A DNA stretch of 64,000 nt from a virus, in the IMG/VR virus record IMGVR_UViG_3300032291_002681, positions 27,071 through 91,070 of that record. One strand, 5' to 3'. Below the pieces are notes generated by a model. The model saw only the letters and a program-made list of their open reading frames with translations, was not told the DNA's origin and searched no databases. The position numbers were made by a program, and so were the translations under genes. Numbering within the stretch: position 1 is the stretch's first letter; each line of letters begins with the position of its first letter. Below, in pieces: positions 52,334 through 61,456 of the stretch.

Positions 52334-53093
52334 AGAACATTTTATTAAGTTCACCGAAATGATTAGAAACGATGAGCATTTCGGATTTGCTCGTTATTCC
52401 GATGGTGAACTTTATATACTTCAAAATAAAGAATTGGTATTAGATAAAGGACTAATTCAGATTGGTGATAAAAAAGAAGGTGGAGTTTATCAACCTGCCG
52501 ATTTCAAACACTATGACCCTAAACAACATGGTGAATCGTATAACAGATTAATTGAAGCGTACAAACATAGACAGCCAAATTATTACAAAGGTATTAGTTG
52601 TAGTTGTTGTGTAGGTAAAGAAGCATTTGATTTTCAGATAGATTTACATGGTGGTGATGATGAGAGTTTGACATGGGCAAACTTATGGGTAAATGGAAAC
52701 TATCCACAATTTGTATTCCAAACATTACCTATTTTATATAGTAAAGATTGTGTATTTGTTGGGCACGAAAGTGCAGATACATCAAAACTACCATTCATTA
52801 AAAAAGATTTTAGAGTAGGATATAACGCATTTGTAAACGATTATGATAAAATTGAAATTATTAGACAATGGATTAAAGAGAATAACATCACAAATCATGT
52901 ATTCTTATTTTCAGCTTCAACATTCACCAACTTGGCAGTATATGAATTATTCAGAGATTTTCCCAATAATTCCTATATTGATATTGGAACGTGTCTTACT
53001 CCGATGATGAACATGCCAACTCATAGAGGATACTTAGAGGCATTTTGGGGTTATAGAGGTGGACAGGACATTCAAAAAATATGTATATGGTAA
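52320..53093 (+). CDS. GT-D-fold-like glycosyltransferase
   Basis: A 257-residue protein. 'FGFARYSDGELYIL' near residue 20 matches the R-[YF]-x-D-G-E motif of GT-D (DUF1792-type) enzymes. 'VFQTLPILYSKDCVFVGHES' and 'NHVFLFSASTFTNLAVYELF' fit that alpha/beta fold. It is a third transferase fold in this island. Assignment is from the motif. Confidence 0.65.
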   Translation: MKNFREHFIKFTEMIRNDEHFGFARYSDGELYILQNKELVLDKGLIQIGDKKEGGVYQPADFKHYDPKQHGESYNRLIEAYKHRQPNYYKGISCSCCVGKEAFDFQIDLHGGDDESLTWANLWVNGNYPQFVFQTLPILYSKDCVFVGHESADTSKLPFIKKDFRVGYNAFVNDYDKIEIIRQWIKENNITNHVFLFSASTFTNLAVYELFRDFPNNSYIDIGTCLTPMMNMPTHRGYLEAFWGYRGGQDIQKICIW

Positions 53094-53701
53094 TAGTAGC
53101 ATGTAGTTCAGAATATTGGGAGTTTGTTAGAAAGCTTCGAATGGATGGTAGAGTAATTGATGGATTTCTCAAAACAACACCAATTACCGAAGAACAACAA
53201 ATAAAGTATATGACAGATAATTCACAACACTATCGTATTGCTTTATTAGATGGTAAGCCCGCCGGGTATGTAGGTGTGATTGAAGATGATATTAGAGTAT
53301 GTACACATCCTGATTTTTTTGGAATGGGAGTTGGTAAGTTTATGATAAAATCCGCTATGGCTATATGGCCAACTGCATACGCTAAAGTAAAGCATGGTAA
53401 TATTGCTAGTGATAAATTATTCCTTAGTTGTGGATTTGAAGTGAGTGGTAGGGATGATAATTTTACATACTATAAATTGAAAAACAAAATGGTTAGCTTA
53501 AAGAGTTCAATAACCGCAAAAGGAAAATATGTTTCTAAAATCCTACACTTTGTTGGTGGAGAAAAAAGAACTTTCAATGGAGTAGATACTGATTCAATAA
53601 AGCAAGGTCAGTTTACAAAGTTTGAAACAAAAGATGGTAGGCTTGTTATGGTAAATGATAAGAATATCCTATGTATTGAAATTATAAAAGAAAATAATTA
53701 A
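53081..53701 (+). CDS. GNAT acetyltransferase with C-terminal extension
   Basis: A 206-residue protein. Residues 1-135 form a GNAT domain: 'YRIALLDGKPAGYVGVIEDDI', 'HPDFFGMGVGKFMIKSAM' (acetyl-CoA loop), 'NIASDKLFLSCGFEVSGR'. The last ~70 residues form a separate small beta domain ('GGEKRTFNGVDTDSIKQGQFTKFET'). It probably N-acetylates the amino group installed by the neighbouring aminotransferase. Confidence 0.78.
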   Translation: MYMVIVACSSEYWEFVRKLRMDGRVIDGFLKTTPITEEQQIKYMTDNSQHYRIALLDGKPAGYVGVIEDDIRVCTHPDFFGMGVGKFMIKSAMAIWPTAYAKVKHGNIASDKLFLSCGFEVSGRDDNFTYYKLKNKMVSLKSSITAKGKYVSKILHFVGGEKRTFNGVDTDSIKQGQFTKFETKDGRLVMVNDKNILCIEIIKENN

Positions 53702-53703
53702 TT

Positions 53704-54336
53704 ATGCCAATGTTACACAACCCGTACAAAGTAGTACGAATGTTCGAAGAAGAAATAGCTAATTACACTGGAGCACCTTACGCTATTTCAGTTGATAGTT
53801 GCACTAATGCACTATTCTTAATTTGTAAGTACAATGAAGTTAAAGAGGTAACCATTCCATCTAAAACTTATCTATCAGTACCGCAATCAATTATACACGC
53901 TGGGGGTGAAGTTATCTTTGATAAAAGACCTGAAACAAATCATTGGGTGGGTGCATATCAATTGAAGCCATATCCAATTTGGGATGCGGCTAAGAGATTA
54001 ACAAAAGATATGTATATGCCCGGAACATTTATGGGGCTATCATTTCATATTAAAAAGATTCTTCCAATTTGGAAAGGTGGTATGATTTTAACTGATAACG
54101 CTGAGGCAGCTGATTGGTTTAAGAAAGCTCGTTACGAAGGTAGAAGTGAGAAGTATTACAAAGATGATGATATTACATTCTTAGGATGGAATATGTATAT
54201 GACTCCACAACAAGCAGCACATGGATTGGCAATGTTCCAAAACTTAGCAATACATAATTCAGACCAAGGTGAATTAAATGGTTATAGAGATTTAACTGAA
54301 TTCACTGTTTTCAAAGATAACAAAGTAATAGAATAA
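53704..54336 (+). CDS. Short DegT/DnrJ/EryC1-type sugar aminotransferase
   Basis: A 210-residue PLP enzyme of the sugar aminotransferase family. 'FEEEIANYTGAPYAISVDSCTNALFL', 'VTIPSKTYLSVPQSII', 'PIWDAAKRLTKDM' (catalytic Asp) and 'GLSFHIKKILPIWKGGMILT' (PLP Lys region) are all present. Usual family length is about 370, so the C-terminal domain is missing although the ORF ends cleanly and couples to the next gene. It may be a natural minimal form or depend on a partner. Activity uncertain. Confidence 0.72.
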   Translation: MPMLHNPYKVVRMFEEEIANYTGAPYAISVDSCTNALFLICKYNEVKEVTIPSKTYLSVPQSIIHAGGEVIFDKRPETNHWVGAYQLKPYPIWDAAKRLTKDMYMPGTFMGLSFHIKKILPIWKGGMILTDNAEAADWFKKARYEGRSEKYYKDDDITFLGWNMYMTPQQAAHGLAMFQNLAIHNSDQGELNGYRDLTEFTVFKDNKVIE

Positions 54337-55106
54337 TGAACATACAGGCTGACGAGATAATATTAGGTAAAAATGTTGTAATTTCACCAACAGCAACTAT
54401 TAGAGGATTGAATGGTAATGCTAAACGAGTAGTTATTGGTGATAATACATATATTGGAGATTCTGTTCAAATTATATTAGATGATTTTGAAATAGGTGAT
54501 TATTGTAAAGTTCACCATCATTGTAATTTTCACGGATACAATCCAATGAAGATAGGTCATAATGCTTGGATTGGACAAGGTACTATTATTGATAGTATTG
54601 GTGGTATGACAATTGGAAATAACTTTGGAGTAGGTGCGTATTCTCAATTGTGGTCTCATGCTAGATGGGGTGACCCATTGGCTGGATGTAATTATACCGA
54701 AATTACAAAACCAATGGTAATCGGAAACGATGTTTGGTTGGTAGGACATTGTATAGTATCACCTGTAACAATTGAAGATGGTGCTATGGCTTTGGTTGGT
54801 AGTGTTGTTACAAAGGATATGAAAGCAAATCATATTTACGGAGGAGCACCTGCAAAGGACTTAACTGATAAAATGTTACCTCAATTTACTGTAACGGCAA
54901 ATGGTGAAAAGAAAAAAATGTTAGAACAATTTGAATTACCAATTGGAATTCAATGGATTGAAGATAATTCTGAAATAGTGGATGATACAATAACTTATTT
55001 TAATATAACTGATAGAACATACACTAAAAGAGCTACCGATATTGAAATTTCATTTATGAAAAAATTACAATCTAAACTTATAAAATTTGTACCAAATGGA
55101 ATATGA
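54336..55106 (+). CDS. Left-handed beta-helix (hexapeptide) acyltransferase
   Basis: A 256-residue protein. Hexapeptide turns run through 'IILGKNVVISPTATIRG', 'VVIGDNTYIGDSVQII', 'MKIGHNAWIGQGTIID' and 'MVIGNDVWLVGHCIV', ending 'IYGGAPAKDL', as in sugar O/N-acetyltransferases. The last ~75 residues are an extra domain. It would acylate the amino sugar or glycan made by this operon. Confidence 0.85.
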   Translation: MNIQADEIILGKNVVISPTATIRGLNGNAKRVVIGDNTYIGDSVQIILDDFEIGDYCKVHHHCNFHGYNPMKIGHNAWIGQGTIIDSIGGMTIGNNFGVGAYSQLWSHARWGDPLAGCNYTEITKPMVIGNDVWLVGHCIVSPVTIEDGAMALVGSVVTKDMKANHIYGGAPAKDLTDKMLPQFTVTANGEKKKMLEQFELPIGIQWIEDNSEIVDDTITYFNITDRTYTKRATDIEISFMKKLQSKLIKFVPNGI

Positions 55107-56163
55107 TGTTTTATTTGTATGTGGTACATTGGATTATGAAAATTCAGTTAGTGGAAACTATATACTTTACAAATGCTTAAAAAAAGTTGATAATTTAAAA
55201 ATAAAAGTATTACCTTTATTTACGCATACCAAACAAGAAATAGATTCGGAAGATTTTTTGGAATTTGTACAACCAAGTCCAGAAAATTTAAATTATTTGA
55301 TTAGTATTATACCAAAACATAAAGTACTATTTTTGTCTGGTAATGATTTTCCAACCTTTTTAACAAAAATGATATGTGAAAAATTCAACAGCAAATTCGT
55401 TACAATAACAATGAGCCATTGGATGTTTGGTAATAGTTCAAATTACCCAGAAATAGAAGATGATATGGATGGTGCTATTGTTTCAGATAGACGTGATTTA
55501 TGGGAATCGTTGGATTCGACCATAATAGTTGGTTCTACCAATTCATATAATGTTTTAAAAAACAGCGAACTTAAAAATATAAAATCTGAATTGATTCCGT
55601 TCCCATTTGAAGAAATTGATATTGATACTGATTATAAAAAAACTGATAGTGATAAAAAATACATACTATGGGGAACAACACAACCACAAAGAGTTAGAAA
55701 AGGTAAAGCTTATTTTGAAAATATATTAGAGTGGCTTTATAAAAAAGTAAAAAATCCAAACGATATTATAATACATCAAATAGGACCTAAATCCGATTTA
55801 GATACTAAATTTAAAGTAGAATATATTGGATATATACCAACTAGAAAAGAATTATCTAAGGTTTATAAAAACGCTAATGTATTTGCATTAACTACACTAG
55901 CTGATGCTGGGCCTATGATGGCTGTTGAATGTATTAAAAATGAAACACCATTAGTATCATTTGCAACTAATATATCAACTGATATTGTAAAAGATGGTAA
56001 GAATGGATACATTGTCGATGGAACTGAAGAATATGCGGATAAATTATATGATATACTATATAATAAAAATTTTCATATAGATTTGGATTATGTAAAGCAA
56101 TTTAATTCGGAAGATATCGTAATGAAAAAGTATAATGAATTTTTTAAAAATATATTAAAATGA
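55096..56163 (+). CDS. GT4-like glycosyltransferase
   Basis: A 355-residue GT-B enzyme from the ATG at 55096: 'YDVLFVCGTLDYENSVSGNY', 'IEYIGYIPTRKELSKVYKNANVFA'-type C-terminal start, 'DAGPMMAVECIKNETPLVSFA' as the donor motif. More AT-rich and Lys-rich than its neighbours, which may mark later acquisition. Confidence 0.8.
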   Translation: MEYDVLFVCGTLDYENSVSGNYILYKCLKKVDNLKIKVLPLFTHTKQEIDSEDFLEFVQPSPENLNYLISIIPKHKVLFLSGNDFPTFLTKMICEKFNSKFVTITMSHWMFGNSSNYPEIEDDMDGAIVSDRRDLWESLDSTIIVGSTNSYNVLKNSELKNIKSELIPFPFEEIDIDTDYKKTDSDKKYILWGTTQPQRVRKGKAYFENILEWLYKKVKNPNDIIIHQIGPKSDLDTKFKVEYIGYIPTRKELSKVYKNANVFALTTLADAGPMMAVECIKNETPLVSFATNISTDIVKDGKNGYIVDGTEEYADKLYDILYNKNFHIDLDYVKQFNSEDIVMKKYNEFFKNILK

Positions 56164-56888
56164 AGATAGCACTTTGTTTGCATGGTATGTTTGATTCACC
56201 AATGGATACTACATCAAATGGTATAGATGGTAGAGAATATATTCAAAAGCACATAATGGATAAGGGTGATGTTGATGTATTCATTCATAGTTGGGATTTA
56301 GAAAAGCAAGGATTGATAGAAGCATTATACCAACCTAAAAAAGCTATATTCGAACCACAAAAAGATTTTAGTGAATTGATTAAAGAAAGGGGATTGGATA
56401 CTTTAGAAGGATGTCCTCGTTCACCACAATCAGTACTATCTCATTTATATAGTGTAACCGAAGTAATGAAATTACCACATCAGCAAACTGGCGTAACGTA
56501 TGATATAATTATCAAAGCTCGTTTTGATTTGGGTAGAATAAATCGCAATACCTCTGGACCTGGTTTGGGAAACCCATTTGCGGTTCAATGTATTAATTTC
56601 CAAACTGATATTCAAAAAGGAAAATTATATAATGCAAATTGGAATTATTTTAATATGGGCCCTGCTGATATGTGGTTCTATGGTTCACCGGATGTAATGG
56701 TTGAATTTACAACTCTATTTAATTTTTTAGATGAGCAAATGAAATTAGATTCGGAGTTTCATAAATTCGCAACTGAAATAGAAAATAATAGAGGTGACCT
56801 TTCAAATGCAATAGCATTTTACAAGTGGTGGATGATTAAAACCGATTTGTGGGATAACAGAATAAATTTAGATACAATATGGGAATAA
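56160..56888 (+). CDS. Putative glycosyltransferase-like protein
   Basis: A 242-residue protein. It starts 'KIALCLHGMFDSPMD' and has 'DVFIHSWDLEKQGLIEALYQP' and 'TYDIIIKARFDLGRIN', a pattern of GT-A-like phage and capsule proteins in which R-x-D stands for the D-x-D motif. The protein at 59558 has the same layout ('YDWYIKSRCDLNFQ'). ATGA overlap with the previous gene. Activity not proven. Confidence 0.6.
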   Translation: MKIALCLHGMFDSPMDTTSNGIDGREYIQKHIMDKGDVDVFIHSWDLEKQGLIEALYQPKKAIFEPQKDFSELIKERGLDTLEGCPRSPQSVLSHLYSVTEVMKLPHQQTGVTYDIIIKARFDLGRINRNTSGPGLGNPFAVQCINFQTDIQKGKLYNANWNYFNMGPADMWFYGSPDVMVEFTTLFNFLDEQMKLDSEFHKFATEIENNRGDLSNAIAFYKWWMIKTDLWDNRINLDTIWE

Positions 56889-57574
56889 GTGTACCAATTA
56901 TAGTATATACACATACTGATATGAAAGATATTTGGCCAATGTTTTTTGGGCAATTAAAAAAGTATATTGGTGATACGAAAGTATATGTTGCAGTTAATGA
57001 AGATGATACGCAAATATCCGATTATATACGCATTATATACGATGATACCAAAGAATATACTGAAAGATGGAAAGATATTTTGGATAAGATAGATGAAGAA
57101 ACTTTTATGTTTATGCATGAAGATATGATTTTATTTGATAAAATTGATTTCCAATCATTAGAAAAGTATATAGGTTATATTAATAACGAATCAGCTGAAA
57201 GTATTAAACTTATATTAGCCGGTGATGGATTTATTGAATCTTCGTTTGATAAAACATTAGTAACAAATCAATATTCTAAATTTTCAATACAACCAACAAT
57301 AACAACTAAAAAAGTATTTAGAGGACATATTGATACGTTACCTAAACTTAATATTTGGCAATTCGAAGAAGCTGTTATTACACATGGTAGTGATTATATG
57401 GTTAGAATTGGCGGAGAGAGAAAGAGAGGCTTGTATCACTACGATAGTTTGGTATTCCCTTACATAGCAACCGCAATTAACAAAGGAAAGTGGAATCTAA
57501 TAGAATATCAGAAAGAACTTAATCCTATGTTTGAAGAATATAATATAAACCCATTTGAAAGAGGAATGTCATGA
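56879..57574 (+). CDS. Putative glycosyltransferase-like protein
   Basis: A 231-residue protein. 'VPIIVYTHTDMKDIWPMFFGQLKKY', 'TFMFMHEDMILFDKIDF' (H-E-D-M in the place of D-x-D) and a late 'GERKRGLYHYDSLVFPYIA' suggest a GT-A-like fold. Overlaps both neighbours. Function inferred mainly from context. Confidence 0.55.
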   Translation: MGISVPIIVYTHTDMKDIWPMFFGQLKKYIGDTKVYVAVNEDDTQISDYIRIIYDDTKEYTERWKDILDKIDEETFMFMHEDMILFDKIDFQSLEKYIGYINNESAESIKLILAGDGFIESSFDKTLVTNQYSKFSIQPTITTKKVFRGHIDTLPKLNIWQFEEAVITHGSDYMVRIGGERKRGLYHYDSLVFPYIATAINKGKWNLIEYQKELNPMFEEYNINPFERGMS

Positions 57575-58935
57575 CGAAATTAATAGTATTCGATTTAGAT
57601 GGTGTGCTAGTCGAAGCAAAAGAAATACACTACAATACCCTAAACCAAGCTCTAAAAGAAATTGATGAGAAGTATATAATTACTGAAGCTGAACATCTAT
57701 CAACTTACGATGGATTAAAGACAACTCAAAAGCTTGAGATGCTTACAAAGAATAAAGGATTACATACTGAATTCTACGATAGTATTTGGTATAGAAAGCA
57801 ACACTTAACTATCGAAGCTATTTCAGAGCTACAACCGGATTTACAAAAGATTGAGTTGTTCAAAGAACTTCGTAATATGGGATACAAATTGGCAGTTGCT
57901 TCAAACTCAATTAGAAGGTCTGTGTTGGTTATGTTAGCAAAGATAGGGATTATTGAGTATATGGATTTAATCATCTCTAATGAGGATGTAAAGAACTCCA
58001 AACCACATCCTGAAATGTATTGGAAAGCTATGAGTATGATGGGATGCTTGCCCGAAGAAACTCTAATTGTTGAGGACTCACCGCATGGTTTATTGGCAGC
58101 AAGTAGAAGTAGAGCAACTGTACTAAGAGTAGATAATCCAAAAGATTTGACATTAGAAAAAATAGTAAACAAATTAAACGAAAATAAAAGTATGAGTATT
58201 CCAAAATGGCAAGGTGGTAAGATGAATGTTCTTATCCCAATGGCCGGAGCAGGTAGCAGATTTGCACAAGCTGGTTATACGTTTCCAAAACCACTAATTG
58301 ATGTGGAAGGTAAACCAATGATTCAGGTTGTTGTTGATAATTTAAACATCGATGCTACATTTATTTATGTAGTTCAAAAATCACATAGAGAACAATACAA
58401 CTTAGATACCCTTTTAAATCTAATCACTCCTAATTGTAAGATTGTGGAAGTTGATGGATTAACCGAAGGAGCAGCTTGTACAACTCTATTAGCAAAAGAA
58501 TTCATTGATTCAGATTCGCCTTTACTTATGGCAAACTCTGACCAATTCTTAGAGTGGGATAGTAATGAGTTTATGTATAAGATGATTGAGCAAAAAGTTG
58601 ATGGTGGTATTCTTTCATTCCATTCAACACATCCGAAATGGTCATTCGCTAAAGTGGATGAATATGGATATGTAACCGAAGTACAAGAAAAGAATCCAAT
58701 TTCAGATATTGCAACTGTTGGTGTGTATTATTGGGCTAAAGGTTCTGATTATGTAAAGTACGCAGAACAAATGATTGAAAAAAATATCAGAACTAATAAT
58801 GAGTTCTATGTTTGTCCTGTTTACAACGAAGCAATTGCTGATTGTAAGAAAATTAAAACATTCAACATTGATAAAATGTGGGGGTTAGGAACTCCTGAAG
58901 ATTTAAAACATTATTTAGAAAATTATGGAAAATAA
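57571..58935 (+). CDS. Fusion: HAD phosphatase + sugar-phosphate nucleotidyltransferase
   Basis: A 454-residue bifunctional protein. Residues 1-205 are a HAD phosphatase/phosphoglucomutase-type domain with 'IVFDLDGVLVEAKEIHYN', 'LAVASNSIRRSVLV' and 'ETLIVEDSPHGLLAA'. From ~217 the nucleotidyltransferase starts 'MNVLIPMAGAGSRFAQAGYTFPKPLIDVEG', with 'LMANSDQFLEWD' as metal site. It could remove one phosphate or isomerise a sugar phosphate and then make an NDP-sugar. The internal Met at the start of domain two might also allow separate translation. Confidence 0.85.
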   Translation: MTKLIVFDLDGVLVEAKEIHYNTLNQALKEIDEKYIITEAEHLSTYDGLKTTQKLEMLTKNKGLHTEFYDSIWYRKQHLTIEAISELQPDLQKIELFKELRNMGYKLAVASNSIRRSVLVMLAKIGIIEYMDLIISNEDVKNSKPHPEMYWKAMSMMGCLPEETLIVEDSPHGLLAASRSRATVLRVDNPKDLTLEKIVNKLNENKSMSIPKWQGGKMNVLIPMAGAGSRFAQAGYTFPKPLIDVEGKPMIQVVVDNLNIDATFIYVVQKSHREQYNLDTLLNLITPNCKIVEVDGLTEGAACTTLLAKEFIDSDSPLLMANSDQFLEWDSNEFMYKMIEQKVDGGILSFHSTHPKWSFAKVDEYGYVTEVQEKNPISDIATVGVYYWAKGSDYVKYAEQMIEKNIRTNNEFYVCPVYNEAIADCKKIKTFNIDKMWGLGTPEDLKHYLENYGK

Positions 58936-59554
58936 TATAAAAGAAAGCTGGTATCATCCGGATTGGCAAGTTAATAGAATAAATTTTATTCTTTCAAAAT
59001 ATCCAAAAGAATTTTTCAAAGGAAAACGAATATTAGAATTAGGAGCATGTAATGGTTATATAAGTGCATATTTTAAATCAATTGGAGCGGAAGTTTTTGT
59101 AGTTGAAGGCCGAAGCGAAAATGTAGAAAAAATAAAAGAATACTATCCTGATTTGAATGTAGAGCAATATAATTTAGACACTGATGAATGGAAGTGGGGC
59201 AAGTGGGATATTATTATTAATTTTGGATTATACTACCATTTAGAAAAATTTCATAAAGAGCATTTAGAAAATTGTATTAATAACTGTGATTTGATGTTTT
59301 TTGAAACCGTAGTATATGACAGTGTTGAATCAGGATTATATTTTAGATATGAAGAAGGGTATGACCAATCACTAAGTAATAATGGTGGTACGCCATCAAC
59401 TTCGTATGTTGAAAATATATTCAATGAGAATAATAAAAACTATGAAAAATTTAAAGATACTTCACTAAATGCATATCAGCATTTTTATGATTGGGAAGAT
59501 ACTGGAAATAATATATTCCATCAAAACCAAAGAAGATTTTGGATAGTAAATTAA
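58925..59554 (+). CDS. Class I SAM-dependent methyltransferase
   Basis: A 209-residue enzyme with motif I 'KRILELGACNGYISAYF', 'VFVVEGRSENVEKIKEYY' (acidic strand) and 'WDIIINFGLYYHLEKF' (motif IV region without a DPPY-type motif). Its location among transferases suggests O-methylation of a glycan, not DNA. Confidence 0.8.
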   Translation: MENNIKESWYHPDWQVNRINFILSKYPKEFFKGKRILELGACNGYISAYFKSIGAEVFVVEGRSENVEKIKEYYPDLNVEQYNLDTDEWKWGKWDIIINFGLYYHLEKFHKEHLENCINNCDLMFFETVVYDSVESGLYFRYEEGYDQSLSNNGGTPSTSYVENIFNENNKNYEKFKDTSLNAYQHFYDWEDTGNNIFHQNQRRFWIVN

Positions 59555-59557
59555 TTT

Positions 59558-60220
59558 ATGAAAGTAGCTATATTACTCGCCGGACCATATAGAGGTAATC
59601 TAACCAATATTACAAATCATAGTAAAATAGTAGGTAACTATGATACCTATGTTTCTTGCTTTGAACATTATAAAGAAGATTGGATTAATAGTGGCTGGCC
59701 AACGAAAAAAATATTTACAACTCCTAATATTAATTTTAAGGAAACTAATTGGGCTAAGAATAGGGCTGATGAAGCTGGGCAATCTGGATTTTGGCAGTTT
59801 TGGAATTTAAAAAATGTAATCAATAATATTGAAGAAGATTATGATTGGTATATAAAAAGTAGATGTGATTTGAATTTTCAATCAGGAGAATTATCACAAC
59901 ACTTCTTTTCAACATTAGAACCAAATACATTATATACATCAATCCATAGATTTTCAGTAGGAACACCTGATTTATCTCTTGTAAATGACCAATTTTATAT
60001 TGCGGATTTTAAAGTTATGGATATAATATCAAAATTTCCAACTAAATATTATAACAAAGAAAGAAAAGAATCTCCCGTATCAAATGAACGAAGTTTAACA
60101 ATTTGGTTGGCTGAAAATGGTGTGAACGTGAAGCAAATACAAGACATATTATATAATAAAAATCATAATGGAGTAGATACCTCAAGTGGTATTAGTGGTT
60201 TTCAATTAGAAACAATTTAA
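59558..60220 (+). CDS. Putative glycosyltransferase-like protein
   Basis: A 220-residue protein: 'KVAILLAGPYRGNLTNI', 'NYDTYVSCFEHYKEDWINSGWP', 'EDYDWYIKSRCDLNFQ'. Same layout as the 56160 product and likely a distant paralogue. No classical D-x-D, though R-x-D is in place. Confidence 0.58.
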   Translation: MKVAILLAGPYRGNLTNITNHSKIVGNYDTYVSCFEHYKEDWINSGWPTKKIFTTPNINFKETNWAKNRADEAGQSGFWQFWNLKNVINNIEEDYDWYIKSRCDLNFQSGELSQHFFSTLEPNTLYTSIHRFSVGTPDLSLVNDQFYIADFKVMDIISKFPTKYYNKERKESPVSNERSLTIWLAENGVNVKQIQDILYNKNHNGVDTSSGISGFQLETI

Positions 60221-60223
60221 AGA

Positions 60224-61456
60224 ATGACAAATTATCAAAGAGTTACATTTATTATACCTTGTAGGAATAATGTAAAATATTTAAAGCAAGCAATTAATAG
60301 TATTGAAGATTGTTATGGTGATACACATAATATAGTAATATTAGATGATGCTTCAACCGATGGTACTTGGGAATGGGTACAATTAATGGAAGATAAACAT
60401 CCATATATTAAATCATATAGAAACGAAGGACCTGATAGAGTGGGACATACGGTACTATATGATATTGGTATTAGTTTAGCGGAAACGCCTGTTGTTACTA
60501 TCTTACATTCGGATATGATTGTTACACAAAACTATGTAGGTAATATGTTAAAGAACTTAACACCATTATCTGTTGTAAGTGCTACTCGTATCGAACCACC
60601 ACTACATCCACCGGGTCCTGAAAAGTATGTTAAGGATTTTGGTATGGAGCCGGAAACATTTGATACCAATGCTTTCAAAAAGTTTGTATATGAAACCGAA
60701 TATGTAATGGAAGATAAAACTACCAATGGTATATTTGCACCTTGGATGTTATACAAAGAAGATTTTAGAAGTATGGGTGGACATGATAAATTGTTTGCAC
60801 CTATGGAGTTGGAAGATTCTGATATATTCAATAGATTCCATTTATGTGATTACAAATTAATTCAAAGTAGAGATGCATTTGTATATCACATGACTTGTAG
60901 AGGCAGTAGATTTAAAGATGGTATTGAAATTGAAAAAGAAATACCATTACCAGATGGAACTATTTGGTACAAACCAAAAGATTCAAAAGAATATTTGGAA
61001 TTAAGACAAAACAAATTCAAAGAGTGGTGGAGAAAGTGGCATACTGATGTATTGCATGATGAATTGATGATGCCAATTGTACCTAATAGATATGATACTA
61101 CTTTTGTAGTTCACAATTGCCAACCACAACTATTAGCAGTATTAGAGCCTTGGTGTGATAGATTGTATGTTGATTGTAATTATCAATGGTATGTAGATGA
61201 AGAACAAAATGAAACTATGTTTGATATATCCGATAAGATTCATGCAATCGGAGATGAGATGAAAGGTGATGTACAAATAATGTTTGATGGTTCTAAATTG
61301 ACAAATGAAAACTTTACATCATTTGTAAAAAACATACCATTTATAATTCAGCAAACTGATTCAGTTGGAAGTTTTGAATGGGATATATTTCAACTACACA
61401 TATTTAATTTAAGAACAAAAGATATGGTAGCACCATTCTTTAAAAATGTATTTTAA
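60224..61456 (+). CDS. GT2-like glycosyltransferase with C-terminal extension
   Basis: A 410-residue protein. Residues 1-230 form a GT2 domain: 'RVTFIIPCRNNVKYLKQAINSI', 'NIVILDDASTDGTWEWV', 'PVVTILHSDMIVTQNYV' (H-S-D metal motif) and 'LEDSDIFNRF'. About 270-410 is a second domain of unknown type ('TTFVVHNCQPQLLAVLEPWCDRLYVD'). The stop overlaps the next ATG. Confidence 0.8.
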   Translation: MTNYQRVTFIIPCRNNVKYLKQAINSIEDCYGDTHNIVILDDASTDGTWEWVQLMEDKHPYIKSYRNEGPDRVGHTVLYDIGISLAETPVVTILHSDMIVTQNYVGNMLKNLTPLSVVSATRIEPPLHPPGPEKYVKDFGMEPETFDTNAFKKFVYETEYVMEDKTTNGIFAPWMLYKEDFRSMGGHDKLFAPMELEDSDIFNRFHLCDYKLIQSRDAFVYHMTCRGSRFKDGIEIEKEIPLPDGTIWYKPKDSKEYLELRQNKFKEWWRKWHTDVLHDELMMPIVPNRYDTTFVVHNCQPQLLAVLEPWCDRLYVDCNYQWYVDEEQNETMFDISDKIHAIGDEMKGDVQIMFDGSKLTNENFTSFVKNIPFIIQQTDSVGSFEWDIFQLHIFNLRTKDMVAPFFKNVF

